Positions 13,901-22,922 are shown, counted from the first letter of the stretch. The stretch is 64,000 bases of DNA from Siphonodentalium dalli (GCA_032622095.1 CP136063.1:179161956-179225955); one strand, 5' to 3'. Numbers and translations are program-made. Notes: generated by a model from the sequence alone, not told the origin.

Positions 13901-16900
13901 TCAAAAACATGGCGCGTAGTTTGAAATCGTAATATTTTTTATTTCCAAGATCAATAATTTCGTCGCTAAATTAGGTTAATACGAAACTCATATAACACGA
14001 ACACAATCTAACTTGAAAGTTATGTCAATGGGAGTAAATAAAAAAAATTGCCTATCTCTGTGTACAGTACCCCTTTAAGATTGAAATTCAAATCAGTTAG
14101 AAAGTTTCAAGCTTACACTACTGTAATTTCTAGTTTGGGCAGGGGGGAGTCGGAAAATATTTGCAGGCACGTATGCTGATTTTTTACTTTCGACCCTTGT
14201 TGGGACCCACCCACCCCGTGTCCAAATTTTTTTCCGACCATTTTTTGACACCCACACCACTTTTAACACTAATACAGAGATTTGCGGGGGGAAATTCACT
14301 GTAAACAGCTGTATATGAATTTCTGTGCATACTATTAGTCATGGACGTTAACATTGACATGTAAATAGGAACAAGTCATTTTGTGGTCATTCGGTCAAAA
14401 AAAACATGGCTGCCAGCAGCCATCTTGGATTTCAAAATTAACTCCATTAGCATGGGCTACAGGCTATAATGTTTGTCTGATCATCATGAAATTTGTCATT
14501 TATGTTAATATTGACATATAGATGTGTTTTAAGCCAAACTCATTGCAAAAACAGTCAAAAAGACTTGCAGGAAAAATATTTTTGAGTTGTGGAAAAAATT
14601 GTTTGTTGGTCCTATTGACCAACCCCACCCCGGCATACGTGCCCGGAAAAAACTTTTTTTCCACCCCCCCCCCCCCTGGTTTGGGGGGTGGTTTGCAATT
14701 CGAAGTTCCAAGATGGACATCCCCCAATATAGACCCTCTAGATACATCCTTGGCTGCTTTAATCAAACGATTCAAACCAGGTCATTTAAGTTCTGGAATT
14801 CGGTGAATGTCTTTATTTAGTATCATCTTATCACTTGACTTTTAAAATAGCTGCACACACAAGCTGATTAGCATTTGTATTATTTATTGTCCCAGTTAAT
14901 ATTAGATGATACTTTATACTTAGGTGTATCATTTAGCTGTGATATTTTAAGCATGTTTATAGGAAACCAGTTCAACCCACTCAGGAAGTTATTGAAGCTG
15001 GAGATTAAGTGTTATCATGTGGTTCTTATTCTTGTTATGATCTGGGTTAAAGTCCATACAATGAAGGTGGTTAAGGCCTAAAAAAAATATTGCTTTTGTT
15101 TTCCGGTAACCCTCCCTCCCGTTTGCCAGATTCCCCCCCCCCCCACCCCCCCCCCCCCCCATAAACTTTTTATTTGCAAAATAAAAATAATTCCAAAGTT
15201 CCCAATTTACAGTCTGAAATACCAAATCTCATTCTGCCAACTTGACTTTATTCTTCCAGTTTCTATTAGTTTAAGTTGCTGATTTTAATTAAATGAGTTA
15301 TTAGCCTTATTAACTTGCAAAATCGTCCTCACAAAACACTCCAAATCGGGGTTAGTGGCCTAACAAACATCCAAAAACACAATTCCTCGAGAATAGGCAA
15401 CTTTGACCCAAAGTCTTTAAGACTTATGGGTATGGAATATGTTTATTAACTCAATTTGATATGTTTAGGGGTGTTGATTAATAGAAATTAAATTACTTTG
15501 GACATATATGACAATTGATTGTTTCATACAAATTCTCAACAATCTGTAGTTAAATTTTCTGATAGTTAGACACTGAAGCATGTAACCCCTGTCCCAGTAT
15601 GAAAATTGGATGAAACATTGATGATTTGTGGGAAGGTGCAGGGAGGTGGAGATTTTTTTAGCAGGTTGAATATTGTTCACATACAGGGAACTCATGCTTT
15701 AACGCAACATGTTATTATGGAATAACTACTTAATTCTACATGCATGTACTAACTTATACCAAGAATTAATCATATATAATAGTCCTGACTATAATTTGTA
15801 TATAATAATTTAAACTACTAGAATAATGTCTATATCAGATTTATAGAGGTATTGACTTAGTATGAGCTGGTTTATACATGTCATGTATCCGATTTATAGA
15901 GGTACTGTCTCACAGACTTGGTATGAGCTGGAATATACACTGTTATTTTATTAATTCATTAGTTCATTAAGTTTTAAACATATTATTTTTTAAATTCATT
16001 TGCTAGTGTCATTATTTCAATTAGAACATTCCCAATTTACCCCGCTACGGTATCTATTTTTCCCCAATTGCATGGGCCCTGAAGACAAAGATTCAAGACA
16101 GTCACTCCAATATGCGAGATTTGTACAAAGAGCTGTCTGACTCCTGTTATTGGCAGGCCATATTATAAATAAAAAGTTAAATAAAAGAATATAAAATACA
16201 GCGCCTTGAAAGTAAAATACAGCACCTTGAAAGTTCATTAAAATATTATATCCAGATAGACTATATACCTGTATCTACAATACATGGAAATTAAAAAAAA
16301 AAAAGTTTTAACCACCCTCCCTACCCAAATTATTGGCCCTCCATTACCGCAAAAGAAGGTATTATTTCATTTGGCGTAAACTAATGAGATTGACTCATTA
16401 TAGAGCAAATATTTTTGTCTAGGTTCCCTTTGTCTGTCCACCCACCGTCCTTCCATAAAAACATTGGAGCTCTCTATATCAGATATCATAGGCCAGATTT
16501 GAATGATCTTTGCTATGCTCATGGGGAAAGGATATCCACATGGAGCAGGTTTTGCCCTTTGTGAAAAGTGCATCTGTGCCAACTGTTGATCTCTGTATCT
16601 GTTATCATAGATTCAATTTTCTTTAACCCTTTCATAACGGGAGCTGCGCTGGTGCAGCATTAAAGATCCTGTGCCAGGGCATTCTCTTATATATGCATTA
16701 TGAGAGTCTCTCATAAGAAGCCTCCCATATATAAGAGAATGCACTGGCTTACAAGGTCAAGGTAAATATTGTTTGAGTGGCTATCTTATCTTGAAAGATG
16801 AGGCACTAGCAGTGTTCACGCTGGACCGAAAAACCTTTTGCGAAAAGTTTGGCCAAATGAAAATTTTATTGGCCAAATTTAAACAAGTTTGGCCAAATGA

Positions 16901-18047
16901 TTTTTGGCCAAATTAAATCCTCAATTTCTGGGTGACTAAAATATTTGTTTTAAACTTTATTTGTTACTCAGAATAAAATCATAATTAAAACAACTTTAAA
17001 AACATAATATTATAAACATAATATTATACGAACATATAGGTATGTGTTATGTCACACGTTAAAGACAGATCAATTCATGTAAGTCAATATTCATTTATAC
17101 AAAATACAACAAAATTTCATATCTGACCATATACATAAAGCATGGTGAAAATCAAAGTAATAAATGACTGGGCCAACAATGCAAATTTTCATAAGGTGGT
17201 TCAACAGATAGTCCAGCTGTGTTAGTTGTCATCGCTATTTTCCTTGAGATAAAAACAGTGTTACTTATTATAGTGAGGTGTTAATTGTTGAATATCTATC
17301 ATATTCAAACCTTTTATGATGTGAAGCCAGGTTGTTGCTATTAGACCGATAGTCTAGCTGTGTTAGTTGTCATTGCTATTTTCGCCGAGATAAAAATAGT
17401 GTTGCTTATTATAGTGAGGTGTTAATTGTTGAATATCTATCATATTCAAACCTTTTATGATGTGAAGCCAGGTTGTTGCTATTAGACAGGAAGCAGTTTA
17501 TGACACATTACGTAACTAAATGTCATTGAGTTAAGTACTGCTCGTTTGTACATCCAATTATGGGACACGGCATTTACCTATTTTATCTTAGACTGCCTAA
17601 TCAATAAAAAATAGTCTGTGTTATCGAATGCTTATAAACAAAAAACACTGATTAGATGTCAAAGAGTTTTGTCCCCTTTGTACAGCTGTCACCATTCAAT
17701 CAACGCTCACATTACAAAATAAATTTGGGTTTTTGCGATACTTTCGCCACCTAACTTCATCGGCACTGTCAATGTTTTCATCACTTTTGAATTAGCTTTC
17801 CGTCTCCATTTGGGTTAAAAAAAAGTTTGGCCAAATGAAATCTTTATTGACCACCGACAGCGCGAACACTGAGCACTAGTAGATGTATATAAAAAGTGCA
17901 TGTATGATATCTACTTTGTTTCAGATTGCTGACCTATATGAAGATTTCCATGTTACGAAAATGCCACTCCTGGAGTATGAAGTGCGAGGCATTGACAAAC
18001 TGAACTTTTTTTCACAATATCTTCTGAAACAGTATTCACCAGACTGA
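1849..18047 (+). CDS. ASNA1: GET3/ASNA1 (TRC40) tail-anchored protein targeting ATPase, 3' part of gene
   Basis: The coding exons in this window are 1849-1999, 5122-5229, 7041-7241 and 17925-18047, stop TGA included. All junctions are GT-AG and the frame stays open across the joins. Together they give about 194 residues, the C-terminal part of a protein usually near 340-350 residues. Visible motifs are the switch II sequence [10 protein letters not shown], the nucleotide-loop motif VVNQLL and the CKMC pair that coordinates zinc at the dimer interface. The family is a cytosolic homodimeric ATPase that takes tail-anchored proteins from the SGTA/BAG6 (Get4/5) relay and hands them to the WRB/CAML (Get1/2) receptor in the ER membrane. 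The P-loop and switch I exons are missing and must lie upstream. Nothing in the window suggests a pseudogene: there is no frameshift or stop. The last intron (7242-17924) is unusually long and full of repeats. Confidence 0.97.
2134..2384. mobile_element. TTAA-type MITE, same family as 1535-1794
   Basis: It is flanked by TTAA at 2134-2137 and 2381-2384. Ends are TTAACCCTTTATATCCTAAT and GTATTTAGTATAGAAAACGTTAA, with the GATAATA...AACTTATTATC internal stem. TTAA duplication plus a CCCTTT terminus is the pattern of piggyBac-mobilised MITEs. Confidence 0.75.
2629..2694. repeat. 66-bp hairpin
   Basis: ATTTTCAATAGAAGGAGAAT and its reverse complement ATTCCCCTTCCATTGAAAAT flank a self-complementary core (TATCTTAAGATA). 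It lies in the ASNA1 intron. The sequence just upstream (2440-2520) shares a block with 43575-43660 (TACGGTTTTAATAACAA...). Confidence 0.75.
2700..3680. other. intron sequence with no recognised feature
   Basis: AT-rich ASNA1 intron. I see no exon, strong hairpin or repeat match to the rest of the window, except a decayed TTGGCACTGAAAGGGTTAAA end near 3503-3523 that resembles the TTAA MITE terminus at 29545-29566. Confidence 0.4.
3680..4430. repeat. two tandem copies of a GTGAAACACTCC-started repeat
   Basis: AAGTGATGTGAAACACTCC occurs at about 3680 and 4050. Each is followed by a similar stretch: a gap of about 30 bases, an AAGTAGTTATTTT-type segment, TTTACAATTGAGCATAGTTC or TTTATATTTGTGCATTGTTC, then a GTTTTCT/GTGTTCT segment. 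A related copy in the other orientation is at 42340-42840, and a fragment at 23107-23200. Confidence 0.6.
4431..5121. other. intron sequence with no recognised feature
   Basis: AT-rich ASNA1 intron leading to the exon at 5122. Nothing conserved or repeated was noticed. Confidence 0.4.
5122..5229 (+). CDS. ASNA1: ASNA1 coding exon, Met-rich helical (client-binding) segment
   Basis: This is a 36-codon, phase 0-0 exon bounded by TTTTTCAG and GGTGAG. It encodes [20 protein letters not shown] and ends in QFKNP. It aligns by eye with the MxxM-rich helices of metazoan TRC40 that line the hydrophobic groove holding the tail-anchor helix. The methionine richness is as expected for the family. Confidence 0.95.
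5230..7040. other. ASNA1 intron, no strong feature
   Basis: A T17-18 run lies at about 5813-5830. Otherwise the sequence is ordinary AT-rich intron. No hairpin element like those elsewhere was recognised. Confidence 0.4.
7041..7241 (+). CDS. ASNA1: ASNA1 coding exon with zinc CxxC and nucleotide-loop motifs
   Basis: This is a 67-codon, phase 0-0 exon. It starts [20 protein letters not shown], contains [10 protein letters not shown] (adenine-pocket loop), then [11 protein letters not shown] and ends KKYLDQ before a GTATGT donor. The two cysteines of CKMC match the inter-subunit zinc site of Get3/TRC40. Confidence 0.97.
7895..8360. mobile_element. AGCTCACCTGAG-started dispersed repeat, copy 1
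   Basis: It starts TTTTAGCTCACCTGAGACGA, then AGTCTCCGGTGGAGCTATAG, then a (TCCG)n-like stretch, and contains AGCCAGGGCCATAACTC and GGGTTCATATTTGGTATG blocks before an A/T-rich tail. Copies with the same order are at 9256 and 44513, and a decayed one at 46560. Repeats with this start are, to my knowledge, common in molluscan genomes. Confidence 0.75.
8676..8695. repeat. (ATCTT)4 microsatellite
   Basis: Four consecutive ATCTT units lie in the ASNA1 last intron. Confidence 0.9.
9256..9780. mobile_element. AGCTCACCTGAG-started dispersed repeat, copy 2
   Basis: It starts AAGCTCACTTGAGGCAAAGT, then CTCCGGTGGAGCTA, and has the shared blocks GAAGCCAGGGCCATAACTC and TTCTCAAGAACCATTGGGCC. It ends in A-rich low-complexity sequence. 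Confidence 0.7.
10295..10535. mobile_element. piggyBac-like MITE (TTAACCCTTTGAGTGCCA ends)
   Basis: TTAA lies at 10295-10298. The ends are CCCTTTGAGTGCCA and TGGCACTCAAAGGG. The right TTAA has mutated to TTAC. The interior holds GTATCAACCCATATACCCTG, the CATTCTCTTATATATG palindrome (10348-10413), a T21 run, and CCGATGAGATCGGCCC. A copy in opposite orientation lies at 20608-20847. Confidence 0.85.
11130..11270. mobile_element. left-end fragment of the hAT-like family at 99-1351
   Basis: It shares GCCACTTGCCAAATTT, the TTTGGCAA repeats and CTAGTCATAcaACATCATC...GTGGATTATC with 107-250. No right end is found here. Confidence 0.65.
11321..12873. mobile_element. tandem-core ('pearl'-like) element, about 8 core units
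   Basis: The left arm starts TTTTAGCTCAACTTTACTTT. The centre is a tandem array of about 155-180-base units, each with GGGCTACAGG(T)CGTAC, GATCATCATGAAATTTGTCA, GGGAACGAGTCATTTTGGGG and GCCATCTTGGATTT. The right arm ends TTCCAAGTTGAGCTACAG with a small palindrome AGTGTCATTGACACT. Both arms recur unchanged around a longer array at 31701-33811. Left arm, roughly 160-bp core repeats and right arm is the architecture described for pearl/Helitron-related elements in bivalves. Assignment to Helitrons is inference. Confidence 0.75.
12874..13230 (-). mobile_element. decayed copy of the AGGTACTCAATCC TTAA-element family, reverse orientation
   Basis: It shares CAAAATTTGGCC... and TAATAACTCTGAGCTTTGAT, then GGGTTCCTCGAC(C)CGAAT, with 48290-48350 and, inverted, with 20865-21232. 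Ends are degraded. Confidence 0.65.
13437..14078. mobile_element. TTAA element with AGGGGTACTGTAC inverted ends
   Basis: TTAA lies at 13437-13440 and 14075-14078. The terminal inverted repeat is TTAAAGGGGTACTGTAC. At 642 bp it lacks a recognisable transposase: the two short open frames inside (13498-13713 and 13674-13919) show no family I know. The ends resemble a shorter-motif relative of the AGGTACTCAATCC family. Confidence 0.8.
14330..14760. repeat. fragment of tandem-core repeat followed by C/G-rich element fragment
   Basis: 14335-14520 is about one core unit of the 'pearl'-like array (GGAACAAGTCATTTTGTGGT, GCAGCCATCTTGGATTTC). 14610-14740 has a C13 run (14664-14676) and GGTTTGGGGGGTGG near a GGAAAAAACTTTTTTTCC self-complementary stretch. 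It resembles the C-run-bearing element at 39069. Confidence 0.55.
15131..15161. repeat. poly-C low-complexity tract
   Basis: Two long C runs are separated by one A (C12 A C16 or so). Lengths are likely to be unreliable in the assembly. Confidence 0.8.
15240..16620. other. ASNA1 intron, no strong feature
   Basis: AT-rich, with a short repeated phrase around 15835-15930 (TATCAGATTTATAGAGGTA / TCCGATTTATAGAGGTA ... GACTTAGTATGAGCTGG). Otherwise nothing was recognised. Confidence 0.4.
16623..16760. mobile_element. TTAACCCTTTCATAACGGGAGC element with palindrome module
   Basis: TTAA at 16623 is followed by CCCTTTCATAACGGGAGCTG, CTGGTGCAGCATTAAAGATC and a palindrome module (16680-16748). The same left end is at 22923. 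The expected right end (CTCCAGTCATGGAAGGGTTAA) is seen at 38120-38138 but not here, so this copy is incomplete. Confidence 0.65.
16810..17871. mobile_element. hAT-like non-autonomous transposon with 8-bp target duplication
   Basis: Ends are CAGTGTTCACGCTG and CAGCGCGAACACTG (inverted, with a 5-base spread inside). It is flanked by GGCACTAG (16802-16809) and AGCACTAG (17872-17879), a 7/8 target duplication. Subterminal TTTGGCCAAATGAAA repeats occur at both ends. The interior has a 2-copy tandem duplication of 141 bases but no transposase. It lies in the last ASNA1 intron, 53 bases before the terminal exon. Confidence 0.88.
17207..17488 (+). repeat. 141-bp tandem duplication inside the hAT-like element
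   Basis: Two adjacent copies start GATAGTCcAGCTGTGTTAGT and run through TTTATGATGTGAAGCCAGGT. They differ at only a few positions, so the duplication is recent relative to the element. Confidence 0.9.
17925..18047 (+). CDS. ASNA1: ASNA1 terminal coding exon
   Basis: The acceptor is at 17923-17924 (TTTCAG). The exon has 40 codons plus TGA at 18045-18047. It encodes [20 protein letters not shown], then [14 protein letters not shown], and ends in a short polar tail. This matches the conserved LYEDFH..PLLPHEVRG C-terminus of TRC40. The exon begins only 53 bases after the right end of a hAT-like element. Confidence 0.96.
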   Translation: MADLYEDFHVTKMPLLEYEVRGIDKLNFFSQYLLKQYSPD

Positions 18048-18220
18048 CACTGATAAACTCTAGGAGGTTCTTGTGTGTTCATGTTTCCTCATGTGGATTA
18101 TTTATTTGCTGCCTGACACCCCTGAAACTTTGAAGCAGGGACATAATGAGAGGGTAGTTGTTGGGCTGGGGGGGGGGGGGGGGTGTCCAACATTTAATTT
18201 CAAACTTCACCCCTCCCATT

Positions 18221-18607
18221 TTAACCCTTTCTATACTAAATACTCATCAATGAGTTGTTCCCTTAGGAAATGTTCAGATAATAAGTCCAACAGACAACCA
18301 TTTCCCATCAATTAATTGAAATCATTCTGCACTTACAGTAATGCCCTACATAATTGACTTCTTAACCACAGCATAATTATGGGTAACTTTTCAGGATTTA
18401 GTCGGGAACAAGCCATATTTCCGACTAAATCCTGAAAAGTTACCCATAATTCTGCTGTGGTTAAGGAGTCAATTATTTAGGGCATTGCTGTATATTATCT
18501 TTTCATCTGCTTATATTACCTGAGCACCCATCCAAATGAATAATAAACCATTTCAATGTATAACTTTGTAAATGACTGGGGAATTCATTTAGTATAGAAA
18601 GTGTTAA
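18221..18607. mobile_element. TTAA-type MITE interrupted by a TA-type MITE
   Basis: The outer element has TTAA at 18221-18224 and 18604-18607, with ends CCCTTTCTATACTAAATACT and TTTAGTATAGAAAGTG. Its relatives at 20195 and 41212 lack the inner hairpin. It begins 174 bases after the ASNA1 stop and includes an AATAAA. Confidence 0.85.
18336..18490. mobile_element. CAGTAATGCCCTA hairpin MITE (TA target), nested copy
   Basis: TA CAGTAATGCCCTACATAA ... TTATTTAGGGCATTGCTG TA, with near-perfect arms containing GGTAACTTTTCAGGATTTAG. TA duplications and a CAGT terminus fit a Tc1/mariner-type MITE. The related uninterrupted site near 20333-20352 lacks the insertion. Confidence 0.88.
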
Positions 18608-18930
18608 GACCAAAATACCAATTCCCGGAAATAACAGTTGCACCCCATTGTATGGAATAAAAACATGTGACATTATTATTTATTTATATGATCATAAATT
18701 TCTTTCCCCAATTCCTAATTTAAAACGTAATGAAAAAATTGAGATATCCAACAATGTTCACCTCTTGAATGAAATAACAGGTTAATAAAAGTTCTGAGTG
18801 ACGTCAGATATTTCAGGGGTTAACATAACTTACTATCAGACCTGAAAATAAATAAGGTTTTCCCAGCGATGTTTGACGTCTTGTCCAATCAAAGAGCATT
18901 TCATATAATAAATCTGTTATCAAATTTTTC

Positions 18931-19036
18931 GAGGTTGACACGAGGAATTGCAGCCCTTGGAAGTCAATATTCACCTCGGCCTATGGCCTTATTGAATATT
19001 GACTTCCTCGGGTTAACAATTCTTCGTGTCAACCTC
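18931..19036. repeat. 106-bp hairpin
   Basis: GAGGTTGACACGAGGAATTG ... GAAGTCAATATTCACCTCGGCC is mirrored by GGCCTTATTGAATATTGACTTC ... CGTGTCAACCTC in reverse complement, with a small loop. It is a single-copy foldback in this window. Confidence 0.85.
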
Positions 19037-20194
19037 CAAACAATGTGATAACTGTTTGTTTTGGTGTGCACCGAAAGCGCCAAAATATTTGACAAATTAT
19101 AACCCACATTTTGTCACTTTCGGCGCTCGACTAATGGCACACATTTTTTTGCTTTCGGCGAATGCCAGAACTGCCATTAGGAAGTGGCCCTAATAGTATT
19201 CCATACCATTGAGTTAGAATCTACCTCAAAATTGTTGAAAAATTCCAACCTTCGGCCCCCTTGATGATTGAATATTTTCCAACTGAAGGTCAAAATCTTT
19301 GACTGCAAGGAGGAAATATTTTACTCTTGGCCAGAAAACAACATAGTTCACACTAAATGTTGCTTGAAGAACTAAACTATCAAAACAAACTCACAGGTCC
19401 CCAAAACTGAAATTTACCCCACCCCCAATAATTCTAAAAAGTAAATTTATGTTTTGGTCTCCTGTGAACAAACTCACTCTGATTTCGGTCAAACATTTCT
19501 AACTGCAATTCCAATCAAAATATTTGCAACTGTTGAAATTTGACCCAAAATTTGCTGTTTGGAGCCATCCCCCTCCCCCTCACCATAGCTTTGCATTGGA
19601 GGGGGGGGATCAATTTCAATGCTTTTATTTATAGTGAAGGTAACATGAGATTTAAAAATTCCAAATATCAATTGCATAAATAAAAATGCATGTTAAAGAT
19701 GGTCTATCTCTTCCTATCATCCAGCATAACTCTATCTAAAAATTCTAAAAATAGTAACGAAAAAATGTCCCACTTGATTATCGCATTATATAAGAAAATA
19801 TCAATATAGAATCAATAGATGATAGAATTGTTTCGGGACTGGTGACTTCGACTCATATTTATTATTTTACACCACGGAAACTATATAAAACTTGTTTAGG
19901 AAGACACAGACCATCTTCAACTTTTTTCAAACATGAAATCATGCAGCTTTTGTGAAGAAATTCCCATTTTTCATTGATTTCACTTCTTTCATACCATAAC
20001 ACTGAGAAATTATCATGGTGTGAGAAAACATTTGAACACTATTGTACTTTGTTATGCTAAATATGAGTGCTGTTATATTGTATATATATGAATTGTCGGT
20101 GATTTGTGAATAAAAATCATTACTTTATGTGGACCTTTCATTTTTGCTCCGAGTTGTAATCAAGTCTAAATTGCTTCTGACACATCCCCTATCT

Positions 20195-20466
20195 TTAATC
20201 CTTTTTACACTAAATACTCATTGACGAGTAGTTATTGCACAGGAAATGTTCAGATAATAAGTTCAACAAACAACCATAGGTCATTCATTGAACTTATTAT
20301 CTGAACATTTCCCTCCAATCAATATGAATCATTCTGCTCTTGTATTATCTGCTTTTATATCTGGCGCCTGCTTTATTACCTGAACACCCTTTAAATGAAT
20401 AATAGACCATTCCAATGTACACTTTTATAACTGTTGAGAGAATCCATTTAGTACAAAAGGTGTTAA
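20195..20466. mobile_element. TTAA-type MITE (ACTAAATACTC family), intact
   Basis: TTAA lies at 20195-20198 and 20463-20466. It has ends TCCTTTTTACACTAAATACT and TTTAGTACAAAAGGTG and the GTTCAACAAAC...TTGAACTTATTATCTGAAC stem. It serves as the uninterrupted counterpart of 18221-18607. Confidence 0.85.
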
Positions 20467-20607
20467 AGATAGTACATCAAGGTCTTCCCTGAAATTTCAA
20501 TATAGATGGAGGGGTACTAATTAATAATTCTGAGTCTGAGAGAGACCAGTCAACAAGAGCTTCTGTCACTAGGAATTTAGGAAATAGTTAAAGATGCATA
20601 ATCTGAA

Positions 20608-20847
20608 TTAACCCTTTGAGTGCCATGGGGCCAATCTCATCGGCCCTAAACCTACAAAATAAGTCTGTTAAAGAATATAAGAATAAATTATTAAAATTGT
20701 AATAAAAATAAAAAATAAAAATTGTTAGGCCAATGCGTTCTCTTATATATGCGAGGCGACCTATGGTCGACTCGCATATATAAGAGAATGCATTGGCACA
20801 GGGTATATGGGTTGATACAAAAATCGACCTGGCACTCAAAGGGTTAA
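20608..20847. mobile_element. piggyBac-like MITE (TTAACCCTTTGAGTGCCA ends), intact
   Basis: TTAA lies at both ends (20608-20611, 20844-20847), with CCCTTTGAGTGCCA and TGGCACTCAAAGGG. The palindrome module lies at 20731-20796. It is a reverse-orientation counterpart of 10295-10535. Confidence 0.9.
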
Positions 20848-20864
20848 AGCTCGCAAATTACTAT

Positions 20865-21232
20865 TTCCTTGGTTTTGGGGGGTAAAAAATATTTGATTCG
20901 AGTTGAGGAACCAACTCATCAAAGCTCAGACTGATCAGATATCGATTTTTTAAATATATTATTTTTCACCACCAATAATATTTAGTGGCGCGCCAGTAAA
21001 AGTCGACGAGAAGACCAAATTGCGGATGAAGATATTTGAAAACCTGCAAAATTTTGTTGAACAAAATGTTGATAAATAACAGTTTTTGGGCAATTTTATA
21101 CTATAGTTGACTTTGGTTAGAATTATTTTTGGGCAATTAGTCGATTCTCATATCTGAAGCGGCATTTCAAAAAAAAAATTTGTTGTTGGAATCTGATGAT
21201 ATGGGGACCATCGAATCGGATTGGGTACCTTT
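20865..21232 (+). mobile_element. decayed AGGTACTCAATCC-family TTAA element
   Basis: It contains AATATTTGATTCGAGTTGAG, CATCAAAGCTCAGA...GATATCGATTTT, and ends GGGGACCATCGAATCGGATTGGGTACCTTTAA. Compare with intact 47979-48454. The left end is missing. Confidence 0.7.
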
Positions 21233-21239
21233 AATCAAT

Positions 21240-21700
21240 CAAGCATGGCTGCAAGTCTGAATTTAGTGTGTCTTGAGACTCTTGACATTTGCAGAATGAG
21301 TTCCCTAGTGACGTTTTCCAACATAGCCGGCTAGCATCACCCAAATTCACCCTCTGGGGACCTCATTTTGCTTTGGCCTCAAATGCTATGGGAGACCTAA
21401 GATCAGATTGAAGTTCCCCAGTTGAAGTTGGTGATGTTCACCTATTGGTCACCTCGATTATGCAATTTATCTTCTGCAAATTAGGGGATATAGAAACTGA
21501 ACAGAAGGGAAAAATAATTAAAAACTATATTAATTAAGGACTATATATACTTCCCAGGAGATGAGGCCTAAGCAGAATGAGTTAGGTCCCCAGAGGGTGA
21601 ATTTGGTTATTCAGGCTAGCAGCACTAAGTTCACCCTCTGGGGACCTCATTCTGCAAATGTCAGATACTAAATTCAGGCTTGCATGGCTGTGGAAACAAA
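21240..21700. mobile_element. AATTCACCCTCTGGGGACCTC-family element
   Basis: It has inverted GACATTTGCAGAATGAG... and AATTCACCCTCTGGGGACCT ... CTCATTCTGCAAATGTCAGA ends, and an interior with TCGATTATGCAATTTATCTT. An intact relative with an 8-bp target duplication is at 34429-34832. Confidence 0.7.
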
Positions 21701-22146
21701 AATAATGTTGTTTTGTGCCCTCAATGTGAATTCTCTCTGAAGACATCTATTTCTTGATGACCCTAAAATAGAAAATAAAATGTTATTATATGCTTGCCAA
21801 TGTGCCTCTTGGAAGCCACATTAAAATACGATTTTGTTATTTCACTATAGCTTTCGTTATTTCACTGTAGTAGCTTGCCGGCAGTTTATGCGAGCAGGAA
21901 TCAATACGCCCAGTACATACCAGACTCGAACCTGTCTGTAAACACTGACATGCACTCTGTAATTAAGTAGAGTTAGTAATTTAATTAAGTATGAGTTAAT
22001 TGAGCAACTTTTAGCATTAATAAGATGCACATAGTAAAAAGGATACCTATTAAATTTTTTGTTTGAATACCTGAAACATCTCATTCCTGTCTGGAAAGAA
22101 ATATTGAATTTTCACTCATGACTTGTAGATATTTATAAGTAGACAC

Positions 22147-22336
22147 CACAGGGCCTGTAACGCACTCCACTGCCTGCCCCAATTTGCATTGCCCCTATAT
22201 GACAACACTATACGTGCCTGCTTCATGTTAATAGTACGTACTTTGTATAGTACTATTAACATGACGGGTATAGCGTTGTCGTATAGGGGCAATGTAAAAG
22301 GGGGACGGGCAGCGGAGCGTGATACAGGCCCCTGTG
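22147..22336. mobile_element. CACAGGGGCCTGTAAC hairpin MITE, copy 1
   Basis: CACAGGGCCTGTAACGCACT at the left is mirrored by AGCGTGATACAGGCCCCTGTG at the right, with long arms meeting at GTACTATTAACATG. Other copies are at 22522-22706 and 42579-42765. Confidence 0.85.
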
Positions 22337-22382
22337 GTACATGTATTCTCTATGTACTATACAGCCCTGGGAAATGAAAAGC

Positions 22383-22495
22383 CTCTCAGGGAGAGCTTTC
22401 CGATGAATGGCAACAAGCCATATTTCTGACTAAATCCTGAAAAGTTACCCATAATTCTGCTGTGGTTATGGAGTCGATTAATTAGGGCATTACTG
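22383..22495. mobile_element. right half of a CAGTAATGCCCTA hairpin MITE
   Basis: It matches the right arm of the copies at 35363 and 36381, from GAGAGCTTTCCGATGAATGG to AGGGCATTACTG|TA. The left arm is absent, so this is a truncated copy. Confidence 0.85.
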
Positions 22496-22521
22496 TAGAA
22501 GAAATCGGCCTGGGCAAAAAC

Positions 22522-22706
22522 CCACAGGCGCCTGTAATGCCCTCTGCTGCCCACCCTCCTTTTGCATTGCCCCTATACGACAATGCTATATGCATCTGCT
22601 TCATGTTAATAGTCCTTAAAATAGTACTATTAGTACTATGAAGCAGGCGCATATAGGAGCAATACAAAAGGGGTGCAGGCAGCGGAGCATGTTACAGGCC
22701 CCTGTG
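22522..22706. mobile_element. CACAGGGGCCTGTAAC hairpin MITE, copy 2, with 8-bp target duplication
   Basis: It is flanked by GCAAAAAC at 22514-22521 and 22707-22714, an exact 8-base duplication. The hairpin runs CCACAGGCGCCTGTAATGCC ... CATGTTACAGGCCCCTGTG. Eight-base duplications point to hAT mobilisation. Confidence 0.88.
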
Positions 22707-22922
22707 GCAAAAACTGATTTTACCTAGGAAATTTTGCAACAATATTGCCAGTTCAAATCAATAATGACCTTACAACCCATGTACATGTATGCTATTTTAT
22801 TATTATCAGTTATCAGACATATAATAGACAATACTGTATGCTTAAATCTAATTCACTTAATTTAGGCCACTGCTCAATACATGTATATATGATAAATTCC
22901 CCAAACAGTATCCTTTAGTTAA

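Larger units (their letters stand above)
18048..20130 (+). other. probable ASNA1 3' UTR / downstream region with candidate poly(A) signal
   Basis: AATAAA hexamers after the stop occur inside a TTAA element (about 18542), at about 18656 and at 20109-20114. The last is followed by T/G-rich sequence (TTTATGTGG), the best-looking cleavage context. Which one is used cannot be told from sequence. The region also contains a nested pair of MITEs (18221-18607), a foldback at 18931-19036 and a G16 run at 18168-18183. Confidence 0.4.

Noticed and set aside
13498-13919. Two overlapping frames inside the TTAA element
   Set aside because: Too short for a transposase, without DDE or zinc-finger pattern, and bounded by the element's ends.
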